NCBI RefSeq assembly: GCF_902859625.1
Contig: NZ_CADIJX010000001.1
Location: 806,001-870,000, forward strand
DNA length: 64,000 nt
Reading direction: 5' to 3'
Source: Achromobacter pestifer
GTDB taxonomy: Bacteria > Pseudomonadota > Gammaproteobacteria > Burkholderiales > Burkholderiaceae_B
The notes under the pieces are model-generated. The model was not told where the DNA came from and did not search any database. It saw only the letters and a list, made by a program, of their open reading frames with translations. The stretch's first letter is position 1. Each line of letters starts with the position of its first letter. This document shows positions 56,796-64,000 of this stretch, one piece after another. Both the position numbers and the translations under genes were made by a program.

Positions 56796-57962
56796 ATGTC
56801 GCTGGTCCAAACCGCTTTCCGTAGGAATTCCCGCGTGTTTCATGTCTTCACGGGACTGATCAGTCTCTATGTCATCTGGCGCTTCGTCTGGCGCCTGCCC
56901 ATCGCCAAGAGCGGCCGCATTCTGCTTGCCATCGCCTTCCTGCTGATCGCCGAACACCATCTGGTGACGCGCAATTTCTTTGGCAGCATGGCCTCGCCCG
57001 AAATCCCTGCCACCTTGTTGATGGTCTTGGGCTGGCTGTTCGGCAGCTTGCTGCTGCTGGCCATGCTGCTGCTGGTGCGTGACGTGGCGGGCCTATTGGC
57101 CTATGCAGGCTCGCGTTCCCGCGGGCGCCGCCTATGGGCCGCGCAGCAATGGGGCGTTGGCGCAGCCGCGGCTGCGATGGCGCTATCGGCCGTGGGCGTC
57201 TGGCAGGCGGTGCGCGTGCCAGACGTCAAAACGATCGACATCGCGCTGCCCAACCTGCCGCCCGCGCTGGACGGCTTTCGTCTGGTGCAACTGACCGACC
57301 TGCACGCCAGCCGGCTGCTGGAAGGGCCGTGGATCGATGCTGTGGTCAAGAAGGCCAACGCGCTGAATCCCGACCTGATGCTGATCACGGGCGATCTGGT
57401 CGACGGCACGACCGACGCCCGCGCAGCCGACGTGCAACCGCTGCAAGCCCTGACGTCCCGCCACGGCGTCTACGCGATCCCGGGCAACCACGAGTACTAC
57501 GCCGAATACCAGCGCTGGCTTACCGAGTTCGACAAGCTGGGCCTGCGCCTGTTGCTGAACGAACACGTCACCCTGACGCACAACGGGCAGCCGCTGGTCC
57601 TGGCGGGCATCACGGACATCATGGCGGCCCGTTACGGCCAACCCCAACCCGACGTGGCGAAGGCGCTGGAAGGCGTATCCCCGGCCGATACCGTGATCCT
57701 CATGAGCCATCGCCCCGGCGGCGCGGCGATCAACGCGCAGGCAGGCGCTGACCTGCAACTGTCCGGCCATACGCATGGCGGCCAAATCCTGGGCCCCCAC
57801 CTGCTCACGCAACTGGCCAATGAAGGCTACGTATCCGGCCAATATCAGGTGGGCGACATGCAGTTGTATGTCAGCAACGGTACGGGGCTGTGGCCGGGCT
57901 TCCCGATTCGTCTGGGACGCCCTTCGGAAATCACGCAGATCGTCCTGCGCGCGGCGCGCTAA
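56796..57962 (+). CDS. Membrane-anchored metallophosphoesterase (YkuE/YaeI-like)
   Basis: 388 residues. Four N-terminal membrane segments occupy about residues 15-140; the phosphoesterase domain follows with metal-ligand motifs QLTDLHASR, ITGDLVDG, PGNHEYY, and SGHTHGGQ. The architecture matches YkuE/YaeI enzymes, which act on lipid-linked phosphates such as UDP-diacylglucosamine, though function varies. The start at 56796 is uncertain; an in-frame GTG lies 13 codons on. It is not obviously tied to its neighbours. Confidence 0.9.
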   Translation: MSLVQTAFRRNSRVFHVFTGLISLYVIWRFVWRLPIAKSGRILLAIAFLLIAEHHLVTRNFFGSMASPEIPATLLMVLGWLFGSLLLLAMLLLVRDVAGLLAYAGSRSRGRRLWAAQQWGVGAAAAAMALSAVGVWQAVRVPDVKTIDIALPNLPPALDGFRLVQLTDLHASRLLEGPWIDAVVKKANALNPDLMLITGDLVDGTTDARAADVQPLQALTSRHGVYAIPGNHEYYAEYQRWLTEFDKLGLRLLLNEHVTLTHNGQPLVLAGITDIMAARYGQPQPDVAKALEGVSPADTVILMSHRPGGAAINAQAGADLQLSGHTHGGQILGPHLLTQLANEGYVSGQYQVGDMQLYVSNGTGLWPGFPIRLGRPSEITQIVLRAAR

Positions 57963-57992
57963 CCTCAACGGCTTCCTCTTCCCTCCGCCCCC

Positions 57993-59459
57993 ATGACGTA
58001 TCTCTTGTGGTCCCTGCCCGCCCTGATCGTGATCGGCGCCATCGCCAGCGGGCGCGTCAACACCACAATCGCCGCCGTGCTGGGCCTGCTTGCCGCGATT
58101 CCCGTCGCGCTGTACGCCGCGCCTGCGGCATTCGCCGGGGCCCAACTGGCCGTGGCCTTGGAACGCGGCCTGTGGATCGGCTGGATCATCACGCCCTACA
58201 TCCTGGGTGGACTGCTGTTCTGGCAAATGGCCTCGCAAGGGCATGCCCAGGACGCATCGCGCCCCGACCATGCCGAACTCACTGACCCGGTCGCGCGGCG
58301 CAGGCGCCTGTTCTTCGCCTGTTTCCTGATCGGCCCCTTTGCCGAGTCCGCCACCGGCTTTGGCGTGGGCATGCTGGGCACCGTGCTGCTGATCCGCCCA
58401 CTGGGCCTGAAGCCGCGCGACATCATGGTGTTCGCGCTGCTTAGCCAGACGCTGATTCCATGGGGCGCCATGGGCAGCGGCACCTTGCTGGCCTCTGCCT
58501 ACGCCCGTGTGCCCGCCGCGCAACTGGCGCTCTACAGCATGGTGGCGGTGGCGCTGTTGATGGGGGTCTGGATGGTGCTGTTCTGGCGCACCGCGCGTCG
58601 GGCCGGCCTGCAAGCCAGCGCATCGGAACACCGGCGCGAGGCCGCCTGGATGGCCGCCAGCCTGGGCCTGCTCTCGGCCGCGACCGCGTGGCTAGGGCCT
58701 GAAACAGCGTTGCTGGCCGCCTATGGTCCATTGATCGTGCTGCGGTTCTTGCTGGATCGGCGTCCTGACCGTCCGCAAATGGCGGCGGCCGCGCAGCGCG
58801 CGCTGCCTTATATCCTGGTGATCGCCTGTCTGGTGGCCACACGCCTGTTGCCGGTCTTGAACCGCGCGTTGGGCGGGCTGGCCGACATCCGCCCGTTCGC
58901 GGACCTGCCCGCCTGGATGCCCTTCCTGCATGCCGGCAGCTGGCTGATCGCGGGGGCGTTGGCCATGGCCGCCTGGCATCGCCAACCGGGCGCGCTGGCT
59001 ACCCAGGCACGCGCATCGTGGAAAACCGGCCGCCATGCCGTCATGTCCGTCTTCCTGTTCGCCATGATGGCCGAAGTACTGGCGGGCGCTGGCATTTCGC
59101 AGGCTTATGCGGATGGCCTATTTGCCACACTGCAAGACTGGACTATTCTGATCACCCCCGTGCTGGCCGGCGCATTCGGCATTCTGGCCAACAGCGGCAA
59201 CGCGCCAAACAGCCTGTTCATGCCGTCCCAGCTATCATTGGCGGTTCAAGCAGGCCTGAATGTGCCGGCAGCGGCTGCGCTGTTACACGTCTCTGGCACG
59301 GCAATGGGCATTTTTTCCCCTGTCAGAATGTCGATTGCGGCGGGTTTGGCGCATGGACAAGGGCAAGAACGTAGCGTGTATGTTCTACTACTGCCGTTTG
59401 CCTTGGCCGCGTTCGGTATTCTTTTGTCTCTGGCACTGCTTGTCGTGCTGTCAGGATAA
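57993..59459 (+). CDS. L-lactate permease-like transporter (LldP/GlcA family)
   Basis: 488 residues, almost entirely hydrophobic segments, about twelve to thirteen. Family wording: GPFAESATGFGVGMLGTVLL, GILANSGNAPNSLFMPSQ, HVSGTAMGIFSPVRMSIAAGL. These carriers import L-lactate, D-lactate or glycolate with protons. It starts 30 bases after the phosphoesterase gene on the same strand, so they may share a transcript. No lactate dehydrogenase gene is beside it, so the substrate remains open. It is shorter than E. coli LldP (551). Confidence 0.88.
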   Translation: MTYLLWSLPALIVIGAIASGRVNTTIAAVLGLLAAIPVALYAAPAAFAGAQLAVALERGLWIGWIITPYILGGLLFWQMASQGHAQDASRPDHAELTDPVARRRRLFFACFLIGPFAESATGFGVGMLGTVLLIRPLGLKPRDIMVFALLSQTLIPWGAMGSGTLLASAYARVPAAQLALYSMVAVALLMGVWMVLFWRTARRAGLQASASEHRREAAWMAASLGLLSAATAWLGPETALLAAYGPLIVLRFLLDRRPDRPQMAAAAQRALPYILVIACLVATRLLPVLNRALGGLADIRPFADLPAWMPFLHAGSWLIAGALAMAAWHRQPGALATQARASWKTGRHAVMSVFLFAMMAEVLAGAGISQAYADGLFATLQDWTILITPVLAGAFGILANSGNAPNSLFMPSQLSLAVQAGLNVPAAAALLHVSGTAMGIFSPVRMSIAAGLAHGQGQERSVYVLLLPFALAAFGILLSLALLVVLSG

Positions 59460-59561
59460 CCGCCGGCCCGGGGTGATTAGCACCAAAAACGAGTATGCAA
59501 CGATGCCCGATGGCGACGTAGCGCTTACGCTCACGGCCTCAACCTTTTTTTTGTGTAGCAC

Positions 59562-60416
59562 ATGGGACTAGAACAGTTAGCCGCGATCCGGGCATTGATT
59601 ATCAAGCAGGCGCCCGAAGAGCCTACCCCCAAGAAAGACGCTCGTCCGCAAGGCGGCGGCAAAGGCCCCCGTTCGGCTAACGCCGGCAAGGGTCCGCGCC
59701 CCCAAGGCGGCGATAAGGGTGCTCGCCCGCACGGTGGTGAGAAAGGCGCCCGCCCGCAAGGCGGCGACAAAGGACAGCGGCCGCAACGCGCCGAACGGCG
59801 CGACACGCCCGTTGATCCCGTCGTGGTCGCGATCTCGCGCCTGCAACGCCAGTTTCCCAAGGCCTTCCCCAAGAACCCCGCCCCCAAGCTTCCGCTGAAG
59901 CTCGGCGCGCTGGCGGACCTGGTGCAGCATGCGCAGGCCCTACAGCTGGACGAGGCGCAGATCAAGGAAGCCGTCAAGACCTGGTGTGATGGCCGCCGCT
60001 ACTGGGCCTGCATGGTGGAAGACGCCCCGCGCGTGGACCTGAACGGCGAACCCGCCGGCGTCGTGACCGCCAACGAAGCCAAGCATGCCAAGCGCATGGC
60101 TTCGCGCAGCGCGTCCAAAAATGCCGCCGCCCGCTCCAAGGCCAAGAAGGCTGAAGCCGCCGCCGCCGCGGGCACGGCCGAAGCGGCTGCTGCCGAAGCC
60201 GGTACGCCCGCAGCCGGTACGCCCGAAGCCGGTACGCCCGTCGTTGACCAAGCCGCCGTTGTCGACACACAAGCCGTGGCGCAAGCGCCGGCTTCCGTCG
60301 ACGCGCCGGCGGTTGTCGACACGCCGGCTGTGCAAGCTCCGGTCGTGGACGCTGCGGCCACCGAGACGCCCGCCGCAGCTGCGCCTGCCGACGGCTCGGA
60401 CGACACCAACAAGTAA
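59562..60416 (+). CDS. proQ: ProQ/FinO-domain RNA-binding protein with low-complexity arms
   Basis: 284 residues. The ProQ/FinO fold occupies about 85-175 (AISRLQRQFPKAFPKN, LPLKLGALADLVQHA, VKTWCDGRRYWACMV). It is preceded by a basic Gly/Arg/Lys repeat region (KGPRPQGGDKGARPHGGEKG), which resembles RG-rich RNA-binding segments, and followed by a basic KKAEAAAAA stretch and a long Pro/Ala/Val/Thr tail with acidic residues. ProQ proteins bind small RNAs and mRNA 3' ends. The tail looks disordered; its role is unknown. A strong terminator follows directly. Confidence 0.9.
   Translation: MGLEQLAAIRALIIKQAPEEPTPKKDARPQGGGKGPRSANAGKGPRPQGGDKGARPHGGEKGARPQGGDKGQRPQRAERRDTPVDPVVVAISRLQRQFPKAFPKNPAPKLPLKLGALADLVQHAQALQLDEAQIKEAVKTWCDGRRYWACMVEDAPRVDLNGEPAGVVTANEAKHAKRMASRSASKNAAARSKAKKAEAAAAAGTAEAAAAEAGTPAAGTPEAGTPVVDQAAVVDTQAVAQAPASVDAPAVVDTPAVQAPVVDAAATETPAAAAPADGSDDTNK
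60198..60242 (+). repeat. Three tandem 15-base repeats inside proQ-like gene
   Basis: GCCGGTACGCCCGCA, GCCGGTACGCCCGAA and GCCGGTACGCCCGTC lie back to back and encode AGTPA, AGTPE and AGTPV. The unit length keeps the reading frame, so copy number could vary by slippage without breaking the gene. Confidence 0.85.
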
Positions 60417-60434
60417 TTCCGCCTGATGGCGGCA

Positions 60435-60476
60435 ACAAGCCCGGCATGCGACGAATCCGTCGCATGCCGGGCTTGT
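60435..60476 (+). terminator. Strong hairpin terminator after proQ-like gene
   Basis: A perfect 19-base-pair stem (60435-60453 with 60458-60476) around the loop AATC, starting 18 bases after the stop codon. GCTT rather than a long T-run follows on the plus strand. Since the next gene converges from the right, it can act on both transcripts. Confidence 0.8.
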
Positions 60477-60502
60477 GCTTGCGCGCTTGAATCTGCCTGG
60501 GA

Positions 60503-61099
60503 TCAGTCCGTGGGCGCCAAGCCGGCCAGCGCCTTTTTCACGTGCGCCATGCCCGCCGCGGAGTACGGCAGCGTCAGCGCCCAGGTGTGACCGGCCGCGT
60601 CCATCTTCAGCAGCGACTTCCGCAAGATCTCGACGATCTTGGCGTCATGCGCCGGATGGAACGCCTCGTATTGATACTGGAGAAACACCAGGCACAAGGC
60701 GTTCTCCATGGTCTGCACTTCCGCATCCTGCTTGATGCCCTGCTTCATGACGATCGCGACCACACGATCAATCTCGTCATCGGAATAGCCCGCGTCGCGC
60801 AGAATGCCTTCGGCGATGCCGGCATGATGCCGCGCCAGCGCCTTGCGCCACGTCAGATAGCCGATACGGCCTTCGGGATAGCTGTTGCGCGGAATTTCCC
60901 AGCGCCCGATGTGTTGGCAGCGCGCAGCCAGAATCAAGGGCTCGGACGCATCCGGGGCCAGCTTCATCACCCATTCATGCAGTTTCTGCGCCAGGAACAG
61001 CTCCTGGGGACAGGTCTCGCCCTGCCAGACAAACAGATGGGGGTCCGTGCCGTTGTACTGATCAAAGCGCAGCAGCGTTTGGGATAGACGGTCATTCAT
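60503..61099 (-). CDS. DUF4202-family protein
   Basis: 198 residues from ATG 61099 (MNDRLSQTLLRFDQYN). It has conserved-looking His/Arg motifs ARCQHIGRWEIPR and KALARHHAGIAEGI, suggestive of an HD-like metal-binding helical fold. The family function is unknown. The frame is open upstream to 61150 without a better start. It stands alone, convergent with the proQ-like gene across the shared terminator. Confidence 0.83.
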   Translation of the reverse strand: MNDRLSQTLLRFDQYNGTDPHLFVWQGETCPQELFLAQKLHEWVMKLAPDASEPLILAARCQHIGRWEIPRNSYPEGRIGYLTWRKALARHHAGIAEGILRDAGYSDDEIDRVVAIVMKQGIKQDAEVQTMENALCLVFLQYQYEAFHPAHDAKIVEILRKSLLKMDAAGHTWALTLPYSAAGMAHVKKALAGLAPTD

Positions 61100-61252
61100 G
61101 TGTTGGCAGTTCCAGGAAAGATCGCCCAGGGACGACAAAGCGGCGGACACCGAAGGAAGCGAGTTGATTTTAGCGGCGTGGCGCCAACCACGTCATACTG
61201 ACGGGCTACGAACACTAGACTAGTGCCTTGGAACCCCCGCATTGGAATCACA

Positions 61253-62218
61253 ATGAGCGACGCCCATCCCGTCCCTACCCTGGCGCCCGACGTCCTGGCC
61301 GCGCAAGCGCTTGCCAAGCAGCACGGCGTGGGCACGCCCAATGTCTTGACGACATCTGCCGCCCAGAACCGCGAGCAAAGCCGCGCCTACCAACAATGGC
61401 TGAGCGAACCCGCGCCACCCGTTGGCCGTGTGGTCGAACATCGGCTGGACCATCTGCCCGTACCCGCCACGCTGCGCCTGTACTACCCGGAAGGCGCCCA
61501 GGAGGGCCCGCTGCCGTTGTACCTGCACCTGCATGGCGGCGGGTTCGCATATGGCGATCTGGACACCCTGGACCGCTGGAAGCGCGAAATCGCGACGGAA
61601 GCCGGCATGGTGACGGCTGGCCTGTCCTACGCGCTGGCGCCAGAGGCCCGCTACCCGGTGGCGCTGGAACAGGTGCTGGGCACGCTGCGGTGGCTGCGTG
61701 AGCAAGCGCCCCAACTGGGCCTGGACGCCACCCGCCTGGCCGTGGGCGGCGAATCCGCCGGCGGCAACCTGGCCTTGGCCGCATTGCAGCGCCTGCGCGA
61801 TGAGAACGACGCCTTCGTCAAAGCCGGCGTGGTGATCTACGGCATGCTATCGGCCCGCCGCGACACGGGGTCGCAAGCCTCGTTTGGCGATGGCCGGTTT
61901 GGCTTGTCGACGGAAAAACTGGACTGGTGCTGGCAGCAGTATGCAGGTGATGGCGTGTCACTGACCGATCCGGGCGTGGCCCCGCTGCATGGTGAAATAG
62001 ATGGCTTGCCACCGCTGATCCTGCTGGCCGCGGCTCTGGATCCTTTGCTGGACGACACGCTGGACCTGGCCAACAACCTGTTCGCCAGCGGCGCCACGCC
62101 GACGTTCATTGTGTATTCCGGCGTGCCGCACAGCTTCATCGGCATGACGCGCCTTCTGCCGCAAGCGCGAGAGGCGCGCACGGATCTGGTTCAAGCCCTT
62201 AAGCGCAACCTGGCTTGA
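61253..62218 (+). CDS. Alpha/beta hydrolase of the hormone-sensitive-lipase family
   Basis: 321 residues from ATG 61253 (MSDAHPVPTLAPDV). The HSL motif HLHGGGFAYGD supplies the oxyanion hole; nucleophile Ser168 lies in VGGESAGGNLA; Asp in ALDPLLDD and His in VPHSFIG complete the triad. These enzymes cleave short-chain esters of varied substrates. It stands alone on the plus strand, convergent with the oxidoreductase gene. An in-frame ATG ten codons upstream is less likely. Confidence 0.9.
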   Translation: MSDAHPVPTLAPDVLAAQALAKQHGVGTPNVLTTSAAQNREQSRAYQQWLSEPAPPVGRVVEHRLDHLPVPATLRLYYPEGAQEGPLPLYLHLHGGGFAYGDLDTLDRWKREIATEAGMVTAGLSYALAPEARYPVALEQVLGTLRWLREQAPQLGLDATRLAVGGESAGGNLALAALQRLRDENDAFVKAGVVIYGMLSARRDTGSQASFGDGRFGLSTEKLDWCWQQYAGDGVSLTDPGVAPLHGEIDGLPPLILLAAALDPLLDDTLDLANNLFASGATPTFIVYSGVPHSFIGMTRLLPQAREARTDLVQALKRNLA

Positions 62219-62284
62219 GCCCTGGTATGTCTATGACTGCCGGTTGCTGGATATAGCGGATAGGTCCGCCGACCGCGCTCCACC

Positions 62285-63481
62285 TCACGTCGTCCTTAGC
62301 GCGGAACGCGCCACGGCATCGCCTTCGGCCAGGCGATGCCGTGCCTCACGATGACGAACCGCGTTGGCAAGGTCGGCGATTGGCGCCAGCAATCCCCGAT
62401 CGAATGCCTCGTGCCCTTTGCCGGCTCGCAACCTTGCGGGCCAGTCGGCATGCGTGAGCGCGCCACGGCCCAGCGACACAAAGTCCGCCTCTTCCCTTGC
62501 CAACATCCCCTCGGCCTGCGCCGGATCATGCAGCGACCCGTTCGCCAGCACCGGCACCGACACGTGCCGCCGCGCCAACGCGGCCAGGCTGCGACCGCGC
62601 TCACCGAACGCCGGACGCCAGGCCTCGAACTCAGTCACGTGCAGGTAGTCAATGGGCAGCGCGCCAAGCGTGCCGTAGATCTGCGCCGCATCCGCCTCGG
62701 CGCCCTCCCACTTGTGCGTGAAATCGTTGACTTTGCCTTGCGAACTGCGCACGCCCACGACAAAGCCCTCGGTCGTCGCCCGTCGGACAGCTTCGATGAC
62801 ATCCACCGTCAAACGCAAACGGTTCTCCAGGCTGCCGCCGTAGCGATCCTTGCGTAAATTGGTATGGGTCGTCAGAAACTGATCCAGCAAATACCCGTTG
62901 GCGCCGTGTATCTCCACGCCGTCAAACCCGGCCTCCTGCGCCCGGCGCGCGGCGTGCGCAAAACCCTCGACCGCCTGGAGGATGTCCTCGTCTGACATCG
63001 CTTCGGGCATTCGGTATGCCCCTTCCCCCCGGTAGAACGCCATCTGCTGGCCCTTCGGCAACACGGCCGAAGGACCCTGCGTCGTGTTGCGATAGGGATT
63101 GCCCTGCGACAGCGCACCCGCATGCATGAGCTGCGCGACGATGCGGCCGCCGTGCGCATGCACACGGTCCACCACTCCCCGCCACGCATCGCGCTGCGCC
63201 TCGTCGGCCAGACCTGGCTGGAAAAGATAGCCCTGCGCGTGCGCCTTGTCCGTATAGATGCCTTCGGTGATCACCAGGCCGAAGCCGCCCGCCGCGAAGG
63301 CGCCGTAGTAGTCGGCCATCTGCTCCGTGGCGTGGCCCTCCGCCGTGGCGCTGACCCGGGTCATGGGCGCAACGACAAGACGGTTGGACAGGCTCAGCCC
63401 CTTCTTCAGCGGTAGTGGCGCGAATAACCCCGCCGGCACAGCTTGCGTATCGCCCGCCGGATGATTGATCAGCGCGCTCAT
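62285..63481 (-). CDS. NADH:flavin oxidoreductase (Old Yellow Enzyme, NemA-like)
   Basis: 398 residues, a single FMN TIM-barrel. Motifs: NRLVVAPMTRVSA, AQLMHAGALSQGNPY, GFDGVEIHGANGYLLDQFL, DRYGGSLENRLRL, and ADFVSLGRGALTHADW. The enzyme reduces activated C=C bonds or nitro groups with NAD(P)H. The HGAN motif places the substrate-binding His/Asn pair. Its ATG overlaps the stop of the RidA-like gene, so the two are one operon; a joint role in dealing with reactive imines or enones is possible. Confidence 0.94.
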   Translation of the reverse strand: MSALINHPAGDTQAVPAGLFAPLPLKKGLSLSNRLVVAPMTRVSATAEGHATEQMADYYGAFAAGGFGLVITEGIYTDKAHAQGYLFQPGLADEAQRDAWRGVVDRVHAHGGRIVAQLMHAGALSQGNPYRNTTQGPSAVLPKGQQMAFYRGEGAYRMPEAMSDEDILQAVEGFAHAARRAQEAGFDGVEIHGANGYLLDQFLTTHTNLRKDRYGGSLENRLRLTVDVIEAVRRATTEGFVVGVRSSQGKVNDFTHKWEGAEADAAQIYGTLGALPIDYLHVTEFEAWRPAFGERGRSLAALARRHVSVPVLANGSLHDPAQAEGMLAREEADFVSLGRGALTHADWPARLRAGKGHEAFDRGLLAPIADLANAVRHREARHRLAEGDAVARSALRTT

Positions 63482-63879
63482 GATTGCGAGCCCTCCGGTT
63501 GGCGCACGGCCGCGATGGCCTCGATCTCGATCATGGCGGCCGGATCATAAAGCGCCTTGATCTCCGCGATCGTGTCGGCCGGATACGGGGCCGAGAAGAA
63601 GCGCCGACGCAGTGCCACCACCTCGTCGAAATGCCCCATGTCCGTGACGAAAATGGTGACCTTGATCACGTCCTGCAAGCTGGAACCGCCGGCTTCCAAC
63701 GCACGGCGCAGGTTCGCAAACGCCTGCTCGCCTTGCGCCAGAAAACCACCCGAGACGATCTTTCCGTCATCGGCAGCGCCGGCCTGGCCAGAGATGAAAA
63801 GCAGATTCCCGAACTGAATGCCCTGCGAGAGCAAAAAGGGCGCGTAGTTGTCGGGCTGGGTGATGACTTGTTTTAGCAT
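63478..63879 (-). CDS. RidA/YjgF-family protein
   Basis: 133 residues. The family fold is evident from NYAPFLLSQGIQFGNLLFISGQ (in parts: SQGIQFGNLLFISGQ), EQAFANLRRALEAGGSSLQDVIKVTIF and the C-terminal AMIEIEAIAAVR. RidA-type proteins hydrolyse reactive enamine/imine intermediates; the catalytic-type Arg of the usual motif RPARTTV is not obvious here, where RRRFFSAPYPADT stands, so it may belong to a non-RidA subgroup. AAGGAAA precedes the ATG. First gene of a two-gene operon. Confidence 0.9.
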   Translation of the reverse strand: MLKQVITQPDNYAPFLLSQGIQFGNLLFISGQAGAADDGKIVSGGFLAQGEQAFANLRRALEAGGSSLQDVIKVTIFVTDMGHFDEVVALRRRFFSAPYPADTIAEIKALYDPAAMIEIEAIAAVRQPEGSQS

Positions 63880-64000
63880 GATGAGATTTCCTTCATTTAT
63901 AGTTAGTCAATGAATCGAATCATGAATGAACGATCCGTGCCTTAAATGTAGGAAATCTTGATGCTGGCGACAAAGGTTCAATTGTCAGCTATAAGAAGAG
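63880..64000. promoter_or_regulatory. Upstream region of the RidA-like operon with repeated hexamers
   Basis: AT-richer than its surroundings, as expected for a promoter region. TTCATT at 63892 faces AATGAA at 63909, and AATGAA recurs at 63925, 16 bases on. These could be operator half-sites. No gene is recognised up to the window end. Confidence 0.4.

Noticed and set aside
55689..56960. Minus-strand open frame of 423 codons over the amidase
   Set aside because: The amidase on the plus strand has an intact catalytic triad; the antisense frame shows no domain.
59460..59561. Possible small RNA or separate gene before the proQ-like gene
   Set aside because: Only about 100 bases with no clear hairpin, promoter or ribosome binding site pattern beyond that of the next gene.
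60436..60476. Hairpin considered as a mobile repeat or attachment site
   Set aside because: It sits 18 bases after a stop codon between convergent genes, where a terminator is expected, and no second copy was noticed.

Overview
The window reads as high-GC chromosomal DNA of a beta-proteobacterium, most likely a Burkholderiales member of the Achromobacter/Bordetella type. This rests on GC-rich coding with overlapping start and stop codons, FecI/FecR/TonB-receptor cassettes, GntR regulators with FCD domains, and the overall gene content. No rRNA, tRNA, insertion sequence, phage or CRISPR array was seen. The genus is an inference.

Region 1 (1-17570, minus strand) is a non-ribosomal peptide synthetase operon, read from high to low coordinates: MbtH-like protein, type II thioesterase, Sfp-type phosphopantetheinyl transferase, SyrP/TauD-like hydroxylase, a 2840-residue NRPS beginning with a fatty-acyl-AMP ligase, and a second NRPS that runs off the left edge. 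Neighbouring genes are nearly all joined by overlapping stop/start codons. A TAAA-N17-CGTC promoter, the pattern known for iron-starvation sigma factors of the OrbS/PvdS class, lies upstream of the MbtH gene. The fatty-acid starter, the predicted Asp beta-hydroxylase and a serine-specific module followed by an epimerase suggest an acylated peptide siderophore containing beta-hydroxyaspartate and D-Ser.

Region 2 (17750-24210) is a polar amino-acid ABC importer (AapJQMP-like) behind a cystathionine beta-lyase-like enzyme, with a divergent LysR regulator. Region 3 (24276-30642) is a 5-oxoproline catabolic operon: an NRAMP-related transporter without the usual metal motif, PxpA, a PxpB-PxpC fusion and a biotin carboxylase-BCCP fusion. 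It faces a GntR regulator across a perfect inverted repeat. Region 4 (30609-34207) holds a His-rich PepSY protein with a DUF2946 protein, two small exported proteins and an RraA-like aldolase.

Region 5 (34350-46915) is an iron-uptake island. Two complete FecI/FecR/TonB-receptor systems are divergently arranged around a 136-bp interval with two Fur-box-like sites. The rightward one continues into a PepSY protein and a FhuF-type ferric reductase. A third receptor, lacking the signalling domain, faces it. Together with region 1 this covers making, importing and reducing ferric siderophores.

Region 6 (47058-56597) is a peptide-type ABC importer operon carrying a C45-family Ntn-hydrolase, an esterase and an amidase, controlled by a GntR-type regulator with two winged helices. 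Its substrate is unknown and it is the least explained system here. Region 7 (56796-64000) is ordinary: membrane phosphoesterase, lactate-permease-like transporter, ProQ-domain protein with low-complexity arms, DUF4202 protein, HSL-type esterase, Old Yellow Enzyme and RidA-like protein.
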